NCBI GenBank assembly: GCA_018920315.1
Contig: JAHLMP010000006.1
Location: forward strand, 1,884-36,194
Direction of reading: 5' to 3'
Length of the DNA: 34,311 bases
From: Candidatus Aenigmatarchaeota archaeon
GTDB taxonomy: Archaea; Aenigmatarchaeota; Aenigmatarchaeia; GW2011-AR5; JAHLMP01
Part shown: positions 9,608-18,600 of the stretch, in pieces
Position numbering within the stretch: the first letter of the stretch is position 1
How the letters are laid out: each line of letters opens with the position of its first letter
Notes under the pieces: model-generated
What the model was told of the DNA's origin: nothing
Database searches by the model: none
Seen by the model: only the letters and a program-made list of their open reading frames with translations
Made by a program: the position numbers and the translations under genes

Positions 9608-10643
9608 CAAGAAAGACATGCTAGTCATTGATGGCTCTGAAGGAGGTGGCTCAATTTTAAGAATTTCATTAGCATTTTCTATATTAACAAAAACTCCTAT
9701 AAGGGTTATTAACATAAGGGCAAAAAGACCCCAACCAGGAATAAAAGAGCAACATTTGCAAGGCGTTATTGCACTTTCAGATCTTTGTAATGGAAGAATT
9801 AAAGGAGCTTTTTTAGGTTCAAAAGAAATAGAATTTTATCCAAGTGATAAACTTAAAAAATATATTTTTGTGAAAATATCAACAGCTGGTTCAGTTGGCT
9901 TAGTTTTATATCCTTTAATTTTAGCTTCTATTAAATTAAAAGAGCTTAGGGTTAGAATAGTTGGCGGTGCAACCTTTGGGAAATGGGCACCACCGATAAC
10001 ATTTTTAGAATATGCAACATTTGAGATGCTAAGAAAGATAGGAATAGATGTAAAGCTAAATGTTATTCGTCATGGGTTTTATCCTAAGGGTCAAGCTGAG
10101 GTTGAAGCTAAAATTTTAGTAAAAGATAAGTTAAATCCTCTAAATTTAGAAGAGCAAGAAGAAATAGAGCAAATAATCGCTATCTCAACTACATCAAATG
10201 ATTTGAAAAGAAGAGAGGTTGCAGAAAGGCAAAATAAAGCATTTTTAGATGAAGTAAGAAGAATTTTGAGTGAAAAAGAAATAAAAATTGATAATATATT
10301 AACCAAGGAAGATTATGTAGATTCTGCATCATCAGGAAGTTGCATTGTAGCGATGATAAAAACTAAAAATTATATCTTAGCAAGCGATGCATTAGGAGAG
10401 TTGAAAATTAGAGCAGAAGATTTAGGAAGAGAAGTTGCAAGAAATCTCTTCAAAATTTATTTTTCAGGTGCTACTCTAGATGAGCATCTTGCAGATCAAC
10501 TAATACCTTTTCTTTCATTGGTTGGCAACTCTTCTTTTATTATTCCAAACATTACGGAGCATATAAAAAATAGCATCTGGCTTTCAAAGCTCTTCACAAA
10601 AAGAGAAATAATAACTAAAGAGAATAAAATAGAGATTTCATGA
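9600..10643 (+). CDS. rtcA: RNA 3'-terminal phosphate cyclase
   Basis: IDGSEGGGSILRISLAFSILTKTPIRVINIRAKRPQPGIKEQHLQGVIAL, RHGFYPKGQAEVEAKI, LDEHLADQLIPFLSL. Confidence 0.96.
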   Translation: MNSKKDMLVIDGSEGGGSILRISLAFSILTKTPIRVINIRAKRPQPGIKEQHLQGVIALSDLCNGRIKGAFLGSKEIEFYPSDKLKKYIFVKISTAGSVGLVLYPLILASIKLKELRVRIVGGATFGKWAPPITFLEYATFEMLRKIGIDVKLNVIRHGFYPKGQAEVEAKILVKDKLNPLNLEEQEEIEQIIAISTTSNDLKRREVAERQNKAFLDEVRRILSEKEIKIDNILTKEDYVDSASSGSCIVAMIKTKNYILASDALGELKIRAEDLGREVARNLFKIYFSGATLDEHLADQLIPFLSLVGNSSFIIPNITEHIKNSIWLSKLFTKREIITKENKIEIS

Positions 10644-10938
10644 TCAAGAGTTTGTAAGAATTTTTGCTTTCGCGAAATAAATTATCGATACGAGTTTCTT
10701 CTAAAAAATAAATTATCGGGCTAATAAATCATCTGTATGTCCAAGTACGGTATGCTCAAGTAAAGAGTATACCAAAGTGCAAATAATAAACAAAAATCTT
10801 TTCAATAAAAAATCTTTTTGCTCGCTCTAATTAAACTAATCGCATGGTATAAAATAAATTAAAAAAAGAATAATTAAATAATCGCGATAATGAAATGAAT
10901 GTAATCACGCTAATGAAATAATTTTATTCAAATAAAAT

Positions 10939-11211
10939 TCATCCTAGGATGCTTCCAAACCCAAGCAATGCTTGCTCCTCTTCCTCTTTTATCTTTCTTA
11001 TTATTTCCTCCTTATTCTCTGCCTCTTTTGCAATATCCTTTAAGATATCCCTTGCTCTGCCTATAGCTTCTTCATTACCATCTATTAGAAAGTAAAACTT
11101 GTCTTCGAAAGCTCGAACTACTATGCTTTGCCTACTAATCAGATCATCTTTCTTAATAATATTTTCCACTTTGTTCTTATTCTCTTTACTAACTTCAAAA
11201 ACTACTTGCAT
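10939..11211 (-). CDS. small protein, possible Pcc1-like KEOPS subunit
   Basis: 90 aa; SRQSIVVRAFEDKFYFLIDGNEEAIGRARDILKDI resembles the Pcc1 pattern (R.S.v.i..d..l...i.a.d....ra). Not decisive. Confidence 0.45.
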   Translation of the reverse strand: MQVVFEVSKENKNKVENIIKKDDLISRQSIVVRAFEDKFYFLIDGNEEAIGRARDILKDIAKEAENKEEIIRKIKEEEEQALLGFGSILG

Positions 11212-11505
11212 ATCTTTCTAATTCTCAGAAAGATTTTTAAATGAAATTTTAAAATAAGAAATAATTAAAATATGAGGAAAATAGAAAGTGCAAGATCGCT
11301 CGAAAGAAATGCAAAAGGAAAAAGATTCTTATTCCGAACATAAAAAATAATGTGAATGATAGCACTAAAATATAAAGTTATTTAAATAGCTAAAGTAAAA
11401 TATTTTTATAGTACGACATCCAAAATTTATTTATATTACTGCAAAAGCATCAACTTTACTCATGTCTATAATTGAATGCTCATAATTTGAAAGTGATTTT
11501 CGAAA

Positions 11506-14500
11506 ATGATAAAGGAAAAAAATAAGAGTTTAAATCTCAAGGGCGTTTCACCAATAATTGCAGTAATTCTCTTAGTAATGATTGTAATAGGAATGGGATT
11601 GACAGCTTACTTATTCTTTAGTAGAACTCAAGAAACTTTGCAAAAAGGTACAGAAGAACAGGCAGGAAAAGCTTTTGAAGCCATGTACTCAAAAATAAAG
11701 ATAGAATCTGTTACCAAAGAAAAAATATATATAAGAAATGCTGGATCTTTTGAAATAAATTCAACTTCTCTTACATTATATGTGAATAATGAAACATACT
11801 CCTTTACTATAGGTACAGAGATATTAGAGCCAAATCGGGTTTATGCTTTGCAGCTTTCTCAACCCTTGGGAGAGCAAGATTATCTTATAAAAGTTACAGC
11901 AGGCGCTGGAATAGAAGATTCAAGATATGTTAATCTTGCGATAACCACTACAACTACAACAACATCAATTCCAATAACTATAACAACTACAACAATACCT
12001 CCAGGAGTGACAACCACAACTACAACCCTACCTCCGGGAGTCACTACAACAACATTACCAAATACCCCACCTGTAGTAACGCCTGTAAGCTTTAGCGGAA
12101 GTACAAATCAAGGCTCTGTTGTAACTTTCATGACAAATGCAACTGATAACGAGCAATCAAGCTCTTCGCTTACTGTAAGACTTTGGGTTGGTGTTTGTAC
12201 TAGTGGGGATTGCTCATCTTCAAGTAATTATCAATGGATTCTTGATGGTGTTCAGATGAGTTATTATGCTGGCAATGAATTCCGTTATCAATGGACAATA
12301 AATCAGCCAGCTGGAAGCATTATAGGAGCTACTTGCCAAGCAATAGATAATCAAGGAGCAACATCTAATTGGGGAGATAGGTTTCCAATCTTTACTGTAG
12401 GCGTGCAACCGACAACTACTACATTAACAACCACAACTTCCACTACATCAACCACAACTACTACAACAATTTCCTGGTACTTTTCAAACCTTCCTAAGAG
12501 AAGAGCAATAAACGTTACAAACTCTGGTTCAGCGCTAACAAATTATCAGCTTGCATTGAATATAAGCTATTCTTCAAGCATGACCTATAACTTTGCAGAT
12601 CTAAGGTTCACTTACTTTAATGGCTCTGCTGAGCAACAAATTCCTTATTGGCTAGAAACATATCAAGCAAACTCCTGGGCAAAGGTTTGGGTAAAGGTTC
12701 CAAGCATTCCATCTGGAACTTCAAGGCTTTATGTTTATTATGGAAATAGCTCATTGCTTTCAGAATCAAACTTCGATCAAGTATTTACAAAGAATTTCGA
12801 AGATTCTGATCTTGTTGGCCTATGGCATTTTGATGAAGGCTCTGGAACAAGCGTTAGCGATGCATCTGGAAATGGAAATAATGGAAATATAATTAATCAA
12901 AATCTTGGTACTTATTGGGTTGCAAGCGATGGTGGCCAATGGGATGGAAGAAGCGATGTAAAGTTCTCTACAGGAGCATCTATAAACTTTACAAACGCTT
13001 TCTCTTTTGTAGAGGTGCCACATTCATCTTCGCTAAATCTTCAAAATGCAATAACAATAGAAGCTTGGGTAAACCCAAGAGCAATAGGAGGAAGCTTTAG
13101 CTATAGAAGGCCTATAACAATAACAAATACAGCAGGAGCTTTAACAGATTACCAAGTTCTCGTTACACTTGATACAGCAAGTTTAATCTCTCAAGGAAAG
13201 ATGCGTAGTGATTGCGGGGATATAAGATTTACTGATAGCGATGGAGCTACAAAATTAAGTTATTGGATTGAAAGTGGATGCAATTCAGCAAATACAAGAA
13301 TTTGGATAAAGATTCCTTCAATTCCTAGAACATCTACAAAACTTATTTATATGTATTATGGTAATTCTTCAGTAACATCAGAAAGTAATGGAGCAGCTGT
13401 TTTTGATTTTTTCGATGATTTTAATACCTTAGATACATCTTCTCGATGGTATCCTGTCGCAGGCTCTAACTATCAAGTAAGTAATGGAATTTTGAGAATA
13501 AATCAAGGTGCTATAGGTCTAATTAGCGCATTACCTTTTAATCTGAATAGTGGCTATATGGTAGAGTCAAGAATTCAATATAATACAAACTCAGAATCTG
13601 ATTATAGCGGAGTCTTAGAGACAGCAAGCTATAGATTTATAGCAGGAGGAAATGCTAATAGCGATGCTACAGTACTTTATATGGTAGATTATCCTTCTGG
13701 AAACGTAAATGTAAAAGGATGGGTCGCAAACGGAGCTTCTACAGGTTATAATATAGCAAATGCTGTCTCGCTATTTGATATGAGCCTAAACACATGGTAT
13801 ATTATAGGAATAGAGACAACATCATCAACTGTCGGATTTTGGAGGGATTATTCTAGGATTGCTAACTACTCTCTTTCCTGGAGTAAAAACATGAATTACA
13901 TTTCTTTAGGTTACTATGCTGGCCTATCAAATAATATTAAAGATACATCCTACGATTGGGTAAGAATAAGAAAGTACAGAAGCCCAGAACCAACTACAAG
14001 CGTTGGATCTGAACAAAGTTCACAATCACAAACAAATTGGTTATATAGAAGACCAATAACAATAAACAATCCTGGAAGCGCAAAAACAAATTATCAAGTT
14101 TTGGTAACTATAGATACAGCAAGTTTAATTTCTCAAGGAAAGATGAGAAGTGATTGCGGGGATATAAGATTTACTGATAGCGATGGAGTAACATGGCTAG
14201 AGTATTTCTTGGAAGGAGGTTGTAATACAAATGCAACACAGGTTTGGATTGTTGTCCCATCAATTCCAAGCGGAAGTAAGAAAATATATATGTATTATGG
14301 AAATCCTGACGCAGTTTCAGCAAGTTTGATGTGGAACGGCCAGTTTATTGTTCTCTCAGACGTGCCTTGTGATACACCTTGGACAAGATTTTCTCAATTA
14401 GACAACCGCTTCCCAAGAGGCTCTTCTTCTTACGGAGGAACAGGAGGTAGCGAAACGCATACCCATACAACCTCTGGACCAAGTGCTACAAAATGTGTGG

Positions 14501-15576
14501 ATTCGTCTCCTTGCACTACTAATGTAGCCTCCGATACTCACACTCACACCGCTACTGCAAACCATCTTCCGCCATATCTTAATATGATTTTCTGTAGTAG
14601 CAATAATTTATATTTGAGAAGATTTTCTATAGCAATGTTTAGTACAAGCTCGCTTCCTTCTGGTTGGACAAGATTTTCTCAATTAGACAACCGCTTCCCA
14701 AGAGGCTCTTCTTCTTACGGAGGAACAGGAGGTAGCGAAACGCATACCCATACAACCTCTGGACCAAGTGCCACAAAATGTGTGTATTCGCCTTGCGTTA
14801 CTAATGTAGCCTCCGATACTCACACTCATACTGTTAGTACAGAAAACCATCTTCCGCCATATATTGATACAATTTTTGCTCAGGTTAATAGCGATGGCCC
14901 AGCACCATCAGGAACAATAGTAATGGCAACTTCATTACCTCCTTTAGGATGGACAAGAGTAAGTAGTTTTGACAACCGCTTCCCTCGTGGCTCTTCTTCT
15001 TACGGAGGAACAGGAGGTAGCGAAACGCATACCCATACTCTATCTGGACCAAGTGCTACAAAATGTGTGGATTCGTCTCCTTGCACTACTAATGTAGCCT
15101 CCGATACTCACACTCACACCGCTACTGCAAACCATCTTCCGCCATATTTGGATGTGCTTTTCATTCAGAAGAATTCGCAAGACGTTACGACGAGCGTTGG
15201 AGCTGAGGAGATGAGATTTATGATAAATAAGGGAACTAACTATGGCTTAGGAGCAAATACTACTCATGCATTCGGTATAATAAACAATAATAGGATTTCT
15301 GCTCCAATCCCGCAAGGTTGGGTTTTCATAGCATTAACTTACGATGGCTCATATCAAAGATTATATGTTAATGGCTTAGAGTCAGCTTCAACACCAAAAA
15401 CAGAAACCATAGCAACTAGCAATAGCCCGCTAATAATATTCAATCCAGGAATATTAGATGAAGTTAGAATTTATAATAGAGCTTTATCTCAAAACGAGAT
15501 TATAGCCCATTACGAAAGAAGAAAGTATTCAGCAACACCACCAAGCTATGTAATAGGAAGTGAGGAAACAAGATAA
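11506..15576 (+). CDS. giant surface adhesin-like protein with type IV pilin-like N-terminus, Thr linkers, DUF2341, split LamG and three tail-collar-like repeats
   Basis: N-terminus NLKGVSPIIAVILLVMIVIGMGLTAYLFFSRTQ (archaeal class III signal/Pilin_N-like); TTTTTTTSIPITITTTTIPP linkers; three DUF2341-like segments (...YVYYGNSS, ...MYYGNSS, ...MYYGNPD); LamG halves VGLWHFDEGSGTSVSDASGNGNNGNI...NAITIEAWVNP and WVFIALTYDGSYQRLYVNG...GILDEVRIYNRALSQNEIIAHY; three DNRFPRGSSSYGGTGGSETHTHT repeats. Confidence 0.88.
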   Translation: MIKEKNKSLNLKGVSPIIAVILLVMIVIGMGLTAYLFFSRTQETLQKGTEEQAGKAFEAMYSKIKIESVTKEKIYIRNAGSFEINSTSLTLYVNNETYSFTIGTEILEPNRVYALQLSQPLGEQDYLIKVTAGAGIEDSRYVNLAITTTTTTTSIPITITTTTIPPGVTTTTTTLPPGVTTTTLPNTPPVVTPVSFSGSTNQGSVVTFMTNATDNEQSSSSLTVRLWVGVCTSGDCSSSSNYQWILDGVQMSYYAGNEFRYQWTINQPAGSIIGATCQAIDNQGATSNWGDRFPIFTVGVQPTTTTLTTTTSTTSTTTTTTISWYFSNLPKRRAINVTNSGSALTNYQLALNISYSSSMTYNFADLRFTYFNGSAEQQIPYWLETYQANSWAKVWVKVPSIPSGTSRLYVYYGNSSLLSESNFDQVFTKNFEDSDLVGLWHFDEGSGTSVSDASGNGNNGNIINQNLGTYWVASDGGQWDGRSDVKFSTGASINFTNAFSFVEVPHSSSLNLQNAITIEAWVNPRAIGGSFSYRRPITITNTAGALTDYQVLVTLDTASLISQGKMRSDCGDIRFTDSDGATKLSYWIESGCNSANTRIWIKIPSIPRTSTKLIYMYYGNSSVTSESNGAAVFDFFDDFNTLDTSSRWYPVAGSNYQVSNGILRINQGAIGLISALPFNLNSGYMVESRIQYNTNSESDYSGVLETASYRFIAGGNANSDATVLYMVDYPSGNVNVKGWVANGASTGYNIANAVSLFDMSLNTWYIIGIETTSSTVGFWRDYSRIANYSLSWSKNMNYISLGYYAGLSNNIKDTSYDWVRIRKYRSPEPTTSVGSEQSSQSQTNWLYRRPITINNPGSAKTNYQVLVTIDTASLISQGKMRSDCGDIRFTDSDGVTWLEYFLEGGCNTNATQVWIVVPSIPSGSKKIYMYYGNPDAVSASLMWNGQFIVLSDVPCDTPWTRFSQLDNRFPRGSSSYGGTGGSETHTHTTSGPSATKCVDSSPCTTNVASDTHTHTATANHLPPYLNMIFCSSNNLYLRRFSIAMFSTSSLPSGWTRFSQLDNRFPRGSSSYGGTGGSETHTHTTSGPSATKCVYSPCVTNVASDTHTHTVSTENHLPPYIDTIFAQVNSDGPAPSGTIVMATSLPPLGWTRVSSFDNRFPRGSSSYGGTGGSETHTHTLSGPSATKCVDSSPCTTNVASDTHTHTATANHLPPYLDVLFIQKNSQDVTTSVGAEEMRFMINKGTNYGLGANTTHAFGIINNNRISAPIPQGWVFIALTYDGSYQRLYVNGLESASTPKTETIATSNSPLIIFNPGILDEVRIYNRALSQNEIIAHYERRKYSATPPSYVIGSEETR
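11953..13236 (+). repeat. paralogous near-identical block, copy 1 (copy 2 at 16098..17390)
   Basis: Direct reading: the sequences match almost base for base outside a divergent patch at ~12190-12280. The stretch ~12383-13200 vs ~16537-17354 looks identical, and spurious ORFs inside it are identical (12820..13023 vs 16974..17177; 12915..13100 vs 17069..17254). Confidence 0.9.
14380..15156 (+). repeat. three tandem tail-collar-like repeats, 285-bp period
   Basis: Repeat starts (tggacaag...) at 14380, 14665 and 14950, exactly 285 bp (95 codons) apart. Each has FPRGSSSYGGTGGSETHTHT...SDTHTHT...NHLPPY. Confidence 0.9.
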
Positions 15577-15621
15577 GAGAACGAAATAATAGAAAATTAA
15601 GGAATAATAGCAATAAAGAAT

Positions 15622-15647
15622 TTTCTGAAATATTTAAATTTCAGAAA
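15622..15647. promoter_or_regulatory. 10-bp-arm dyad tttctgaaat-atttaa-atttcagaaa overlapping candidate TATA element of 15666 CDS
   Basis: Perfect inverted repeat read directly; the TATA-like tatttaaat is in its centre, ~30 bp upstream of ATG. Confidence 0.45.
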
Positions 15648-15665
15648 TTAATAATTTATTAATTT

Positions 15666-18600
15666 ATGCACAGAAAAAATTTTTTTAAGGGAATATCTCC
15701 AATAATTGCCGTAGTTCTTTTAATTATGATTGTAATAGGAATGGGTATAACAACATATTACTACTTATCTAAAACTCAACAAACAATCCAAACAGGAACA
15801 ACAGAGCAAACAGAAGAAGCTTACAAGCTCACTTATACAAAAATAATTTTTGAATCATTAACACCAGAGAAAATTTACATAAGATTACACGCTCCATATG
15901 AAATAAATAGTAGTCTAATAAGAGTTTATGTTGATGAAGAGCTTTATAATTTTACTATAGATGAAGAGATTTTGAGGCCAAATGAAGTTTATTCTATAAA
16001 ACTTTCTCCGTCCATTCCTCCAGGAGAACATAAAGTAAAGATTACTATAGGGGTTGGCGTAGAAGAAGAAAGAAGAATAAAAGTTCCAAGACCTGTAACT
16101 ACAACAACATCAATTCCAATAACTATAACAACTACAACAATACCTCCAGGAGTGACAACCACAACTACAACCCTACCTTCGGGAGTCACTACAACAACAT
16201 TACCAAATACCCCGCCTGTAGTAACGCCTGTAAGCTTTAGCGGAAGTACAACTCAAGGCTCTGTTGTAACTTTCATGACAAATGCAACTGATAACGAGCA
16301 ATCAAGCTCTTCGCTTAATGTAAGACTTTGGGTTGGAAGATGTAATTACAACTCTACGGCAAATTGCACAACCTCTAGTGCTTACACATGGATTCTTAAT
16401 AACGTTAGCATGACATATTATGCTGGCAATGAATTTCGTTATCAATGGACAATAAATCAGCCAGCTGGAAGCATTATAGGAGCTACTTGCCAAGCAATAG
16501 ATAATCAAGGAGCAACATCTAATTGGGGAGATAAGTTTCCAATCTTTACTGTAGGCGTGCAACCGACAACTACTACATTAACAACCACAACTTCCACTAC
16601 ATCAACCACAACTACTACAACAATTTCCTGGTACTTTTCAAACCTTCCTAAGAGAAGAGCAATAAACGTTACAAACTCTGGTTCAGCGCTAACAAATTAT
16701 CAGCTTGCATTGAATATAAGCTATTCTTCAAGCATGACCTATAACTTTGCAGATCTAAGGTTCACTTACTTTAATGGCTCTGCTGAGCAACAAATTCCTT
16801 ATTGGCTAGAAACATATCAAGCAAACTCCTGGGCAAAGGTTTGGGTAAAGGTTCCAAGCATTCCATCTGGAACTTCAAGGCTTTATGTTTATTATGGAAA
16901 TAGCTCATTGCTTTCAGAATCAAACTTCGATCAAGTATTTACAAAGAATTTCGAAGATTCTGATCTTGTTGGCCTATGGCATTTTGATGAAGGCTCTGGA
17001 ACAAGCGTTAGCGATGCATCTGGAAATGGAAATAATGGAAATATAATTAATCAAAATCTTGGTACTTATTGGGTTGCAAGCGATGGTGGCCAATGGGATG
17101 GAAGAAGCGATGTAAAGTTCTCTACAGGAGCATCTATAAACTTTACAAACGCTTTCTCTTTTGTAGAGGTGCCACATTCATCTTCGCTAAATCTTCAAAA
17201 TGCAATAACAATAGAAGCTTGGGTAAACCCAAGAGCAATAGGAGGAAGCTTTAGCTATAGAAGGCCTATAACAATAACAAATACAGCAGGAGCTTTAACA
17301 GATTACCAAGTTCTCGTTACACTTGATACAGCAAGTTTAATCTCTCAAGGAAAGATGAGAAGTGATTGCGGGGATATAAGATTTACTGATCCTAGCGTAA
17401 ACTCACCTCTAAACTATTGGATAGAAACAAACAATGCAATTTCCCCGATTTTAATAATCCAAGGTGATGATGATTTCAATACTGGAACAAGAGACGCTAA
17501 TTGTGGAGCAAATCCAACATTTAAGTATTATTACTGTACTCATCCTTGCGAACCTCTAAATTGGTTTACTACTAGTTTTGATGATTCTAGTTGGCCAAGT
17601 GGAGTAACACCATTCGGAGCGCAAAGTGTATATACATCTGCTTGCACTAATGTATTAACGTCTGCTCCTGATGATCTTTTCATTAGGAAATGGTTCACAA
17701 TAAGTGGCGGAGCTCCTATTTCAGGAAGATTGTATCTTTCTCACGACGATGGTATAAGATGCTATATAAATGGAAATATAGTTGTAGATGTTTTGGGAAC
17801 AGGTGGAGTAGCTTCATATTGGAATAGAATAGTAGAGATCCCTGGCAGTTATCTAGTAAAGGGTAATAATCTTCTTGCATGTTGGGTAGCAAATGGAGGA
17901 GAAAATAGCGGAGCTGGAGGAGGTTATCTTGATATAAGATTAGAAGTTACAGTATCTACTTGTGATTCTTCCAACACAAGAATTTGGGTTCGCGTACCGT
18001 CAATTCCTGTTGGAAGCAAAACTATCTATATGTATTATGGAAATCCAAGTGCAACTTCGATGAGTGATGGCAAGAATACATTTTATATTTTTGAAGATTG
18101 GGAAACTGGAAGCATAGATACAAATTATTGGAGCATGAGAGGTTCTGTCTCTCCTGCTTGGAAAACATATTGGGAGAATAAATATCAAGGCTCATATTCT
18201 GCTGGAAATAGTAAAATAAACGATGGACAATATGTAGAATTATATAAGATTGTAAACTTTCCAATGAGATGGAGAATAGATTATTATTGGTCTGTAAGCT
18301 CAGAAGCAAATAAAGATTTCCTAAGATTTTGGATGGATGGTTACGAGTATGCGATAATTTCAGGTTCTGTTGGTTGGACTTTACGCTCCTTTACAGATAT
18401 TTCTTCAGGAAGTCATACACTAGTTTGGAGATATGATAAAGATGCTTCTGGAAGTGCAGGAAGTGATACCGGATGGGTTGATTATATAATTGCTCGTGGA
18501 TATGCTAATCCAGAACCTAGTTTAACATTAGGAGAAGAAACTCCTGCACTAATGATAGCAAAAGGAAATGCTTATGGCTTAGGAGCAAATACTACAGATG

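Noticed and set aside
10644-10938. Longish intergenic region as a possible ncRNA or tRNA
   Set aside because: Contains small repeats (aaataaattatcg twice) but I see no tRNA arms, T-loop GGTTCRA motif or convincing conserved RNA fold.
11941-12060. Dense act/aca triplet repeats resembling a CRISPR or microsatellite array
   Set aside because: They are in-frame Thr-rich linkers inside a clear CDS; no repeat-spacer structure. The same applies at 12410-12470, 16098-16200, 24860-25010 and 26580-26870.
12820-13023. Minus-strand 67-aa ORF (identical at 16974..17177)
   Set aside because: Antisense shadow ORF; its duplication only reflects the duplicated parent DNA.
14380-15156. 285-bp periodic repeats as a possible CRISPR or IS-related repeat
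   Set aside because: Unit is an exact multiple of 3, inside one ORF, with conserved protein motif; a domain repeat rather than a DNA element.
11953-17390. Duplicated block as a mobile element
   Set aside because: No transposase, terminal inverted repeats or target-site duplications visible; boundaries coincide with homologous protein scaffold, so gene conversion or duplication is simpler.
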